A program made the translations under genes and the position numbers. A model generated the notes under the pieces. That model was not told the origin of the DNA and did not search any database. It saw only the letters and a program-made list of their open reading frames with translations. This document shows positions 1 to 5,875 of a stretch of DNA of 5,886 nt, piece by piece; the first letter of the stretch is position 1; the number at the start of each line of letters is the position of its first letter. Origin of the DNA: Ventricola sp036297385 (GTDB lineage Bacteria > Bacillota > Clostridia > Christensenellales > Aristaeellaceae); contig JAXJLD010000055.1 in assembly GCA_036297385.1 (NCBI GenBank), positions 1 through 5,886 of the forward strand, read 5' to 3'.

Positions 1-64
1 GCGCTCCTTGCGATTTCCGACGTTCCGCCTGCCTGTTTCGCCCACTGGGCGCGGCAGGCTCCAG
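1..64. repeat. Tandem repeat unit 1 (cut by left window edge)
   Basis: This 64-bp stretch recurs at 94-157 with one difference (G at 22, A at 115), giving a 93-bp period. It opens with the 3' half of the hairpin seen complete at 71-111, so at least one more partial copy must lie to the left of the window. It contains a second hairpin: GCCTGCC (27-33) pairs with GGCAGGC (53-59), and inside it CGCCC (39-43) pairs with GGGCG (47-51) over an ACT loop. Near-identity of two copies implies recent duplication or gene conversion. The repeat family is not recognised. Confidence 0.9.
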
Positions 65-70
65 ATTCCG

Positions 71-111
71 GGAAACTCGCATAGTCGCGCGAAGCGCTCC
101 TTGCGATTTCC
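71..111. repeat. Long imperfect palindrome joining the two repeat units
   Basis: GGAAA (71-75) plus TCGCA (77-81) pairs with TGCGA (102-106) plus TTTCC (107-111), leaving C76 as a bulge. Further in, AG (83-84) pairs with CT (100-101), and GCGC (87-90) pairs with GCGC (94-97) around a GAA triloop. The tip is the heptamer GCGAAGC (89-95), a sequence known to form an exceptionally stable single-stranded DNA mini-hairpin. This palindrome alternates with the hairpins at 27-59 and 120-152, the arrangement typical of mosaic palindromic repeats such as BIMEs. There is no T tract, so it does not look like a simple terminator. Confidence 0.75.
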
Positions 112-157
112 GACATTCCGCCTGCCTGTTTCGCCCACTGGGCGCGGCAGGCTCCAG
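94..157. repeat. Tandem repeat unit 2
   Basis: This is the second copy of the 64-bp unit, 63/64 identical to 1-64 and separated from it by a 29-nt spacer (65-93). Its internal hairpin uses arms 120-126/146-152 with the inner pair 132-136/140-144. The array stops here: sequence after 157 no longer matches the spacer, although 174-183 (CGCTTCGCGC) is the exact reverse complement of 87-96 and may be a relic of an inverted copy. The period is a multiple of three, so a reading frame stays open through both copies; that frame is not a credible gene. Confidence 0.9.
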
Positions 158-222
158 TCCCAAACCCCTTCTTCGCTTCGCGCTGGATAAAGTGTTTAGA
201 ATAGAAACGCGCCAATCACGCA

Positions 223-235
223 TTTCTGTCAGAAA
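223..235. promoter_or_regulatory. 13-bp dyad, possible operator
   Basis: TTTCTG (223-228), one central T, and CAGAAA (230-235) form a perfect odd-length dyad in the A+T-rich upstream region. It is not a GAAC-N4-GTTC LexA box. A transcription-factor site is possible, but a short dyad like this can also arise by chance. Confidence 0.2.
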
Positions 236-257
236 ACGGGATAAAGGCAAAAATCCG

Positions 258-284
258 GCAGGAATCTTTTCTTTGCCGCAGAAT
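258..284 (+). promoter_or_regulatory. Possible sigma-H-like promoter for the SNF2 gene
   Basis: GCAGGAATC (258-266), an 11-nt spacer and GCAGAAT (278-284) match the Bacillus subtilis sigma-H consensus RnAGGAwWW-N11-12-RnnGAAT as I recall it, except for the last W, which is C266. The position is suitable, about 130 nt ahead of the GTG start. The consensus is degenerate, and the host is not known to carry sigma-H, so this is only a candidate. Confidence 0.22.
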
Positions 285-401
285 TATATTTAAGTTACTC
301 AAAATTGTGCATGGATGCGGCTTCCGATGAGAATGGCCTGTTTTGGTTCAGAAATGCTTTGCGCATAGGGCTCATTTGAGAATCGCATGAAACGGTGTTT
401 T

Positions 402-409
402 GGAAGAGG
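402..409 (+). promoter_or_regulatory. Ribosome binding site deciding the GTG start of the SNF2 gene
   Basis: GGAAGAGG lies 7 nt before the GTG at 417, correct spacing for initiation there. The next in-frame candidates, the two ATG codons at 429 and 432, would sit too far from it. Confidence 0.6.
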
Positions 410-416
410 TTAGCTT

Positions 417-3400
417 GTGGCAGAGGATATGATGCAGATGCTCCGGCGCATTACGCCGGAAGAAGAATATGCGGCGGGACAGTCGCTGTACAGGGCGGGC
501 GGTGTGCATCCGCTGGAGGAAGAGGCGGGCTTGCTGCGTTATGTGGTGGACGATAATCCGCGGCGTGTGGTGCGCGTGGGCGCGAGCGGGCGGCTGAGCG
601 GCCGCTGCTCGTGCGATTTTTTTGGCAACGTGCATAAGCCCTGCCGCCATCTGGCGGCGGCGATGATGCAGGCGCTGGCCTCCGGCGCGATCGAGGAGAT
701 CCGCAGGCGGCGCGCGCGGGAGAACGCGGGCAAGCTGATGGGCACGATTCAGGCGGCGCTGCCGATGGAGACGCCGCTGGAGCTGGAGGTCACGCTGCAG
801 CTCATCGGCAAGCAGCCGGTGCGCGTGTCCCTGCGCGTGGGGCAGGAGCGGGTGTATGTCGTCAAGTCGATGGCGCAGTTCCTGCACGCCTTGCAGCACG
901 GGGAGACCATGGCCTTTGGCAAGGGATTTGTGCTGGAGCCGCAATGGATGGGCTTCACGGGCGTGGATGAGAAGATCATCCGCGTGCTGCAGGATGCGGC
1001 CTACGTCTGCCAGCTTGAGGGCAAGCTGGTGCAGACGGGGCTGGAGGCCAAGTGGCTGACCATTGACGAGCGCTTTGTGCCGCGCCTGATGCAGCTTTTG
1101 ATGGCGAAACCCTTCAAGCTCTCCTTTGGCGAAGAGGTCTTTCATGTGACCGGCGTGTTCGACGGTCAGGCGGAGCTGCTCTTCGGTGTATCGGCCAGCG
1201 GGCGCGAGCTGGAGGTGCGCGCGCAGATGCCGCGCTCCCTGCGCCCGATGGGGCAGGACTGCCGCTTCGTGTTCTGCGAGGGCGACGTGCTGCGCCTGCC
1301 GCCGGAGCAGCAGGATATCGTCCGCGTGATGCTGGAGGCGGGGCAGGAGGGGCAGGCGGCCTTCCGCTTCGGCGCGGAGGAAAGCCCGCGCGTGATCTCC
1401 GAGCTGCTGCCGGCGCTGGAACGCGCGGGCACGGTGACGCTGGACGGTGCGCTGGCGGAGCGGATTGTGCGCAGGCCGCTGCGGGTGAAGGCGTACTTTG
1501 ACCGCGAGGAGCGCATGGTGCTGGCGAAGATGACCTTTGCCTATGGGGATGAGGAGATCGACCCGTTTGCCCCGGCGCTGAACACGGGGGACGAGCGCGT
1601 GCTGATGCTGCGCGATGCGGCGGGCGAGCGTGCGGCGCTGGATCTGCTGGCGCGCGCGGGCTTCCGTATGCAGAAGGGGCGCGTGCTGCTGGGCGGACAG
1701 GATCCGGTGTTCCGCTTTCTGACCGAAGGCATTTACGAGATGCAAAAGACAGCGGAGGTCTACTGCTCCGATGAGTTCCGCAAGATGACGCCGCGCAAGC
1801 CGCATTTCACCGGCGCACTGCGTATGCAGGACGGCACGCTGCAGCTTCAGCTCAGCGAGGGCGGCGAGCCGGAGCCGGAGATTCTGGCCATTCTTCAGGC
1901 GCTGCGCGACAAGCGCAAGTACTTCCGCCTCAAGGACGGCGCATATCTCGACCTGACGGACATGGACGAGTGGCGCGAGATGGCAGAGGCGGCGGTCTCT
2001 GCGGCGGAGGAAGGCGCACAGGTGGCGAGCGAGCGCGGTCTGCTGGAGATTCAGTCCTTCCGCGCGGCATATATGCTGAGCCTGCTGGAAAATGGAAAGC
2101 TCCCCGTGGAGGCGGATCAATCGGTTCAAACCTTCGTCTCTTCCATGGACGAGGACGGCGAGCCGTGTCCGGAGCCGATCGGCAGTATGCTGCGCCCGTA
2201 TCAGACGCGCGGCTTCATGTGGATGCAGGCGCTGGATCGCCTGCACATGGGCGGCGTGCTGGCGGACGACATGGGACTGGGCAAGACGCTTCAGGTCATC
2301 TCGCTGCTGCTGTGGGCCAAGCGCAGGGGCGGGGAACAGCGCCCGTCCATCGTCGTGGCGCCCACGTCGCTGGTGTACAACTGGATGGCGGAGATCAAGC
2401 GCTTTGCGCCGGAGATGCGCGTGGCGGCGGGCGAGGGCGCACAGAGCGCCCGTGCGCAGGTGATCGCGGGGCTTTCGAGCGGGGAGATCGACGTGTACCT
2501 CACCTCCTATCCGCTCATCCGCCGCGACATCGGCGCACTGAGCAACATCTCGTTCCGCTTCGCCATTCTCGACGAGGCGCAGTATATCAAGAACGCCATG
2601 AGCGTGGGCGCGGGCGCGGTTAAGCAGCTCAAGGCGCAGACGCGCTTTGCGCTGACCGGCACGCCGATGGAGAACCACCCGGGCGAGCTGTGGTCGATCT
2701 TTGACTTTGTGCTGCCGGGCTATCTGCTCTCCTTTGCGCAGTTCATGCATCGCTTTGGGATGGGCGATGAATCGGATGTGCTGCGCAGGCGCATCCGTCC
2801 GTTCCTGCTGCGCCGCCTCAAGGGCGACGTGCTCAAGGATCTGCCGGAGAAGAATGAGATCCAGATGCTGGCGGACATGACCGACGAGCAGCGCCGCGTC
2901 TATCAGGCCAGCCTTGCGCGCCTGCGCCCGCAGATGGACAGTATGCTTGCCGGGCAGAACCGCATCGAGATGCTGGCAGCCATCACGGAGCTGCGCCAGA
3001 TCTGCGGCCATCCGTCGCTGGTGCTGCCCGATTACGGCGCGTCCAGCGGCAAGCTCGATATGCTGATGGACGTGCTGCCGGGTGCGCTGGAGGCGGGACA
3101 CCGTGCGCTGCTCTTCTCGCAGTTCACCCGTATGCTCAAGATCGTGCAGCGCAGGTTGGAGGCCGAGGGCGTCGAGTGCCTGTATCTGGATGGCGAGACG
3201 CCGCCCAAGCGCCGCATCGAGATGGTCGATCAGTTCAACAGCGGCAAGGCGCAGGTATTCCTGATCTCGCTCAAGGCGGGCGGATCGGGCCTGAACCTCG
3301 TCGGCGCGGACACGGTCATTCACTTCGACCCGTGGTGGAATCCCGCGGCGGAGGATCAGGCGACCGACCGCGCACACCGCATCGGTCAAAAGCGCACGGT

Positions 3401-3554
3401 CACGGTCATCCGGCTCATCACGCGCGGCAGTATCGAGGAGCAGGTCGTCAAGCTCGGCGCACGCAAGCGCGAGATGTTCGACCAGATGATTACCGCCGGA
3501 GAGGCCATGCCCACGCAGCTCACGCAGGAGGATATCCGCGCACTGTTTGAATAA
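417..3554 (+). CDS. SWIM zinc-finger SNF2-family DNA-dependent ATPase (helicase-like)
   Basis: The 1045-residue product is a superfamily 2 ATPase of the SNF2/Rad54-like group, expected to move along double-stranded DNA using ATP and remodel bound proteins rather than separate strands. An N-terminal SWIM zinc finger is visible: Cys64, Cys66, Cys76 and His78 in CxCx9CxH form. The middle, about residues 120-580, is a diverged region matching the position of the bacterial SNF2-associated domain. The motor begins near residue 590: motif I DDMGLGKT (617-624), Ia APTSLVYNW (648-656), II DEAQ (719-722), III LTGTPMEN (746-753), then in the second lobe LKAGGSGLNL (952-961) and DQATDRAHRIGQ (980-991). 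All key motor residues are present, and the length is normal for bacterial SWIM-SNF2 proteins. The start is GTG with a nearby Shine-Dalgarno site. It is probably cytoplasmic and nucleoid-acting. The biological role of this subfamily is poorly known; transcription recycling (RapA-like), repair or defence are possibilities, and nothing nearby decides between them. Confidence 0.95.
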   Translation: MAEDMMQMLRRITPEEEYAAGQSLYRAGGVHPLEEEAGLLRYVVDDNPRRVVRVGASGRLSGRCSCDFFGNVHKPCRHLAAAMMQALASGAIEEIRRRRARENAGKLMGTIQAALPMETPLELEVTLQLIGKQPVRVSLRVGQERVYVVKSMAQFLHALQHGETMAFGKGFVLEPQWMGFTGVDEKIIRVLQDAAYVCQLEGKLVQTGLEAKWLTIDERFVPRLMQLLMAKPFKLSFGEEVFHVTGVFDGQAELLFGVSASGRELEVRAQMPRSLRPMGQDCRFVFCEGDVLRLPPEQQDIVRVMLEAGQEGQAAFRFGAEESPRVISELLPALERAGTVTLDGALAERIVRRPLRVKAYFDREERMVLAKMTFAYGDEEIDPFAPALNTGDERVLMLRDAAGERAALDLLARAGFRMQKGRVLLGGQDPVFRFLTEGIYEMQKTAEVYCSDEFRKMTPRKPHFTGALRMQDGTLQLQLSEGGEPEPEILAILQALRDKRKYFRLKDGAYLDLTDMDEWREMAEAAVSAAEEGAQVASERGLLEIQSFRAAYMLSLLENGKLPVEADQSVQTFVSSMDEDGEPCPEPIGSMLRPYQTRGFMWMQALDRLHMGGVLADDMGLGKTLQVISLLLWAKRRGGEQRPSIVVAPTSLVYNWMAEIKRFAPEMRVAAGEGAQSARAQVIAGLSSGEIDVYLTSYPLIRRDIGALSNISFRFAILDEAQYIKNAMSVGAGAVKQLKAQTRFALTGTPMENHPGELWSIFDFVLPGYLLSFAQFMHRFGMGDESDVLRRRIRPFLLRRLKGDVLKDLPEKNEIQMLADMTDEQRRVYQASLARLRPQMDSMLAGQNRIEMLAAITELRQICGHPSLVLPDYGASSGKLDMLMDVLPGALEAGHRALLFSQFTRMLKIVQRRLEAEGVECLYLDGETPPKRRIEMVDQFNSGKAQVFLISLKAGGSGLNLVGADTVIHFDPWWNPAAEDQATDRAHRIGQKRTVTVIRLITRGSIEEQVVKLGARKREMFDQMITAGEAMPTQLTQEDIRALFE

Positions 3555-3572
3555 ACGGGAACAGCGCGCCGG

Positions 3573-3602
3573 TTGACGGCAGAGGAGCCCATAGCGTATA
3601 AT
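3573..3602 (+). promoter_or_regulatory. Near-consensus sigma-70/sigma-A promoter for the radC unit
   Basis: A -35 box TTGACG (3573-3578, five of six) and a perfect -10 box TATAAT (3597-3602) are separated by 18 nt. Transcription should start near 3609, giving a leader of about 28 nt before the radC GTG. It lies wholly inside the 82-nt gap after the SNF2 stop. The gap shows no hairpin with a T tract, so SNF2 transcripts may also run into radC. The strength of the match suggests constitutive expression. No LexA-type GAAC-N4-GTTC box overlaps it. Confidence 0.85.
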
Positions 3603-3636
3603 ACCTCCAAAGAACAGAACGGGAGGAGGGCGCACT

Positions 3637-4437
3637 GTGGCGGAAAAAGAGAAGTCCATCCATGCCGGCCACAGGGAGCGCCTTCGGGAACGCCTGCGCA
3701 CGGCGGGGTTGAGCGCCTTCTCCGAACACGAGGTGCTGGAGCTGCTGCTCACCTACGCCATTCCGCAGCGGGACGTGAATCCGCTGGCGCACGAGCTGAT
3801 CGCCGTGTTCGGCAGCCTGAATGGCGTGCTGAATGCGCAGGAGAGCGAGCTGCTGCGCGTGAAGGGCATGGGCAAAAACGCGGCGCTGCTGCTGACGATG
3901 ATGCCCCAGCTCATGCGCTATTACCAGCTTCAAGCCTGTCAGGAGCGGCCGGTGATTCTCACGCAGGCCGATGCGCGGGCTTACTGCACGCCGCTGTTCT
4001 TGGGCGCGGTGGAGGAAGCTATCTATATGCTGTGTCTGGATCAGGCGGGCCATGTGCTGCATCGCGCCCTGCTGCATACCGGCACGGTGGACTGCGTGGC
4101 GCTGCATCCGCGCAAGGTGGTGGAGATTGCGCTGCGCCATGGCGCGTACTCCGTCATTCTGGTTCACAATCACCCCAGCGGCGCGGCGTTTCCCTCCCGG
4201 CAGGATGTGGAGGCCACGCGGCAGATCACCTCGGCGCTGTATCCCATCGGGATTCAGCTCGTGGATCACATGATCTTTGCCGGAGAGGATGTGTATTCCA
4301 TGATCCGGAGCCGCCTGATGAGCGGTGCGCGGGAGGACGCAGGGTTTTGCTATGCGGTTCCCGCGCAGGATGCGCAGGCCGGCGGGCTGAGGGAGGCGCG
4401 GTATGAGTGGGTGTCGTTTGTGCCGGACGAACTGTAA
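3637..4437 (+). CDS. radC: RadC family JAB-domain protein (UPF0758)
   Basis: The 266-residue protein has the standard RadC plan. An N-terminal helical segment begins GHRERLRERL (11-20) and continues with EVLELLLTYAIPQRD (32-46). A helix-hairpin-helix-like turn sits at VKGMGKNAA (75-83). The C-terminal JAB/MPN metalloprotease-like fold has His177, His179 and Asp190 in the exact HxHx10D pattern within HNHPSG (177-182), and Glu127 is a candidate catalytic acid. The metal site therefore looks intact. The name comes from an E. coli mutant later attributed to another gene, so a direct role in DNA repair is unproven; its substrate is unknown. About 35-40 residues follow the usual end of the fold (after about 228), ending without a recognised motif. 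The GTG start is set by GGAGG-rich sequence at 3621-3630, 6 nt upstream. It is the first gene of a unit with the next two. Confidence 0.93.
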   Translation: MAEKEKSIHAGHRERLRERLRTAGLSAFSEHEVLELLLTYAIPQRDVNPLAHELIAVFGSLNGVLNAQESELLRVKGMGKNAALLLTMMPQLMRYYQLQACQERPVILTQADARAYCTPLFLGAVEEAIYMLCLDQAGHVLHRALLHTGTVDCVALHPRKVVEIALRHGAYSVILVHNHPSGAAFPSRQDVEATRQITSALYPIGIQLVDHMIFAGEDVYSMIRSRLMSGAREDAGFCYAVPAQDAQAGGLREARYEWVSFVPDEL

Positions 4438-4440
4438 GCG

Positions 4441-4446
4441 AGGAGG
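4441..4446 (+). promoter_or_regulatory. Ribosome binding site deciding the GTG start of the DUF218 gene
   Basis: A perfect AGGAGG sits 6 nt before the GTG at 4453, just after the radC stop at 4435-4437. It fixes this non-ATG start and places the N-terminal membrane segment right at the beginning of the protein. Confidence 0.8.
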
Positions 4447-4452
4447 CAGAAC

Positions 4453-5037
4453 GTGAACACAATCGCAAGGAGGCTGCTGATGGGGCTTTTGCTGCTGGTG
4501 CTCTTGGGGCTTGTCTGTGCGGCGGGGCTGATCGGCTTTGTATACTACAAGGAAAAGACATTGCCGCCGGTCGGGGATTACGAGGCGATCATCGTGCTGG
4601 GCGCACAGGTGAAGGCGGACGGCACGCCGTCCGTGGCGCTTTCCCGCAGGCTGACGGCGGCGCTTGAAAGCTATATGGAGAAGCCGGCGCTGATGATCGT
4701 CTGCGGTGCGCAGGGCGGCAACGAGCCGCGGGCCGAGGGCGATGTGATGCGCGATTGGCTGATGGAAAACGGTGTGCCGGGAACGGATGTGGTGGCGGAG
4801 ACGGCCTCGTTCAACACGCGTGAAAACCTGACCAATGCCAAGGCGATCATGGAGATGCGCGGGCTGGAGGAGGCGCTGGTGGTCACCAGCGACTACCATG
4901 TGGCGCGTGCGCTGGCGCTGTGCGATCAGGTGGGCGTGACCGCCACGGGCAAGGGCAGCCCGTCCAAGCCCGAGTATTTCATCAAAAATCACTTGAGAGA
5001 GGGGCTAAGCTGGATTAAGTTCCGGCTGGAAAGCTGA
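4453..5037 (+). CDS. YdcF/SanA-like DUF218 membrane-anchored protein
   Basis: The 194-residue protein starts with a basic end (Arg6, Arg7) followed by a hydrophobic segment at about residues 8-31. It is probably a single-pass anchor with the main domain outside the membrane. The rest matches the DUF218 (YdcF/SanA/ElyC) family. Visible family blocks are AIIVLGAQV (45-53) with DGTPS (56-60) and RRLTAAL (65-71), then CGAQGGNEPRAEG (84-96), ETASFNTRENLTNA (116-129) and VVTSDYHVARA (143-153). E. coli relatives SanA and ElyC affect envelope barrier function and envelope carbohydrate metabolism; the biochemical activity of most members is unknown. At about 195 residues it resembles the short SanA-type members. 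Fifteen nt separate it from radC, and its TGA stop shares one base with the rsmG start, so it is almost certainly co-transcribed with both. Confidence 0.88.
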   Translation: MNTIARRLLMGLLLLVLLGLVCAAGLIGFVYYKEKTLPPVGDYEAIIVLGAQVKADGTPSVALSRRLTAALESYMEKPALMIVCGAQGGNEPRAEGDVMRDWLMENGVPGTDVVAETASFNTRENLTNAKAIMEMRGLEEALVVTSDYHVARALALCDQVGVTATGKGSPSKPEYFIKNHLREGLSWIKFRLES

Positions 5038-5042
5038 TGATG
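5028..5042 (+). promoter_or_regulatory. Overlapping stop/start and weak ribosome binding site of rsmG
   Basis: The DUF218 stop TGA (5035-5037) shares its A with an ATG at 5037-5039, and a second in-frame ATG follows at 5040-5042. A weak GGAAAG (5028-5033) is 3 nt from the first ATG but 6 nt from the second. Spacing favours the second, while the stop/start overlap favours translational coupling at either. The protein differs by one Met only. Confidence 0.55.
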
Positions 5043-5756
5043 AACAGAGAACGACTGCTCAACGGATTGACGGCGCTGGGCATCGCCTGCGATCAGACGG
5101 CGATGGAGCGCTTTGAGGCGTTCCATGCGATTCTGGATGAGTATAACCAGCGCATGGATTTGACCGCCGTGCTCAGCGAGGATGAGCGCGTGGACCGGCA
5201 CGATCTGGACAGCGCCGCGCCGCTGGCGCAGGGACTGCTGGAGCCGGGCGCACGGGTGATCGACGTGGGCACGGGCGCAGGCTTTCCGGGTATGCCGCTG
5301 CTGATCCTGCGGCCGGATCTGCGCATGACGTTTCTGGATGCGCTGAACAAGCGCATCGCGTTCCTTCAGGATGCGCTGGGGCGGCTGGGGCTTGAGGCAC
5401 AGACGCTGCACGCGCGTGCGGAGGATGCGGCGCGTATGGCAGAACACCGCGAGGCGTATGACGCGGCGGTGTCCCGTGCGGTGGCGTCCAGCGCCACCTT
5501 GCAGGAGCTGACGCTGCCGTTTGTGAAGGTCGGCGGGCTGGCTATCGCATGGAAGGGGCCGGGCGTGCAGGAGGAGCTGACTGCGGCGCGACGCGCGGCG
5601 TTTGTGCTGGGCGGCACGGTGCGCGGTGTCACGCCTGCGCCGGTGCCGGGGCGCGAGGACTGGGCGCATTGCCTGCTCATCACCGATAAGACCGGCGCAA
5701 CGCCCAAGGTCTATCCGCGCAAGGCGGGTACGCCGAACCGTAAGCCGCTGGCGTGA
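5037..5756 (+). CDS. rsmG: 16S rRNA (guanine527-N7)-methyltransferase RsmG
   Basis: The 239-residue product is RsmG (GidB), which uses S-adenosylmethionine to methylate N7 of G527 in the 530 loop of 16S rRNA in the small ribosomal subunit. Family signatures are clear: an N-terminal segment with YNQRMDLTAV (36-45) and HDLDS (55-59), the SAM-binding loop DVGTGAGFPGMPL (76-88), the acidic second strand end LDALNKR (100-106), SRAVA (146-150), and the C-terminal YPRKAGTPNRKPL (226-238). Length is normal and no key motif is missing. In other bacteria loss of this enzyme gives low-level streptomycin resistance. It is the last gene of the radC unit, starts by stop/start overlap with the DUF218 gene, and is followed at once by a terminator. 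In many Bacillota rsmG lies next to mnmG near the replication origin; no mnmG is seen here. The ATG at 5040 is an alternative start. Confidence 0.96.
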   Translation: MMNRERLLNGLTALGIACDQTAMERFEAFHAILDEYNQRMDLTAVLSEDERVDRHDLDSAAPLAQGLLEPGARVIDVGTGAGFPGMPLLILRPDLRMTFLDALNKRIAFLQDALGRLGLEAQTLHARAEDAARMAEHREAYDAAVSRAVASSATLQELTLPFVKVGGLAIAWKGPGVQEELTAARRAAFVLGGTVRGVTPAPVPGREDWAHCLLITDKTGATPKVYPRKAGTPNRKPLA

Positions 5757-5797
5757 GGACAGGGAGAGCGGGCTTTCCGCTCCCCTGTTCTTTTTCT
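5757..5797 (+). terminator. Rho-independent terminator of the radC-DUF218-rsmG unit
   Basis: ACAGGG (5759-5764) and GAGCGG (5766-5771) pair with CCGCTC (5777-5782) and CCCTGT (5783-5788), a 12-bp stem with A5765 bulged and a GCTTT loop. A T-rich run, with five T in a row at 5791-5795, follows directly. It begins within 3 nt of the rsmG stop, so it is placed to end the operon. On the minus strand the hairpin is not followed by a comparable T tract. Confidence 0.92.
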
Positions 5798-5810
5798 AAA
5801 AGGCGGGATA

Positions 5811-5837
5811 CATGGTTTTCAAATGAAAACAGCCATG
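5811..5837. repeat. Inverted repeat downstream of the terminator
   Basis: CATG (5811-5814) plus GTTTTC (5815-5820) pairs with GAAAAC (5825-5830) and CATG (5834-5837), with an AAAT loop and a 3-nt AGC bulge. No T tract follows. It could be an operator, a relic of a repeat end, or chance. Confidence 0.4.
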
Positions 5838-5846
5838 CACTGAGCC

Positions 5847-5875
5847 CCGTCAGGTAACGCTTCGCTCCCTGACGG
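5847..5875. repeat. Palindrome at right edge with GCGAAGC core
   Basis: CCGTCAGG (5847-5854) and CCTGACGG (5868-5875) form a perfect 8-bp stem around a 13-nt loop. On the minus strand the loop holds GCGAAGC, the same mini-hairpin heptamer as the tip of the 71-111 palindrome. The stretch from 5798 to the window end holds no gene. The element may continue past the right edge, where it could belong to another interspersed repeat or to the regulatory region of a neighbouring gene. Confidence 0.6.

Larger units (their letters stand above)
158..416. other. Non-coding upstream region of the SNF2 gene
   Basis: These 259 nt hold no credible gene. The first part (158-186) keeps repeat-like GC-rich sequence, including CGCTTCGCGC at 174-183. 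From about 187 the base composition shifts, reaching roughly two-thirds A+T over 241-300, in contrast to the GC-rich genes. That is the expected place for a promoter. No clear sigma-A promoter with both boxes was found: TATATT (285-290) lacks a good -35, and TTGCCG (273-278) lacks a good -10. A possible operator-like dyad and a possible sigma-H-like site are listed separately. Confidence 0.7.

Noticed and set aside
1..157. CRISPR array
   Set aside because: There are only two long (64-bp) copies. The 29-nt interval is part of a palindrome that includes the next repeat start, so it is not an independent spacer.
8..190. A 60-residue frame through the left repeats with a repeated peptide
   Set aside because: It exists because the 93-bp repeat period is a multiple of three. 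The start is a TTG without a ribosome binding site, and the DNA is better explained as palindromic repeat.
3568..3580. Terminator after the SNF2 gene (GCCG/CGGC hairpin)
   Set aside because: The stem is only 4 bp, has no following T tract, and overlaps the -35 box of the radC promoter.
3555..3636. LexA/SOS control of radC
   Set aside because: GAAC occurs in the gap but never as GAAC-N4-GTTC, and the promoter has no overlapping dyad of that type.
372..3752. A 1126-residue open frame on the minus strand opposite the SNF2 gene
   Set aside because: It is in exact codon register with the sense gene and stays open only because that gene lacks TTA, CTA and TCA codons. Its product is Arg/His/Leu/Gln-rich and low in recognisable motifs, while the sense frame has complete SNF2 motifs.
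417..4437. A phage-defence island
   Set aside because: SNF2-type ATPases and RadC-like proteins can occur in such islands, but no nuclease, methylase, mobile-element gene or other defence partner is present, and the neighbouring rsmG is a core gene.
3520..4992. A 490-residue open frame on the minus strand opposite radC and the DUF218 gene
   Set aside because: This is the same codon-register artefact. It runs across two well-supported sense genes and the gap between them, with no family motif.
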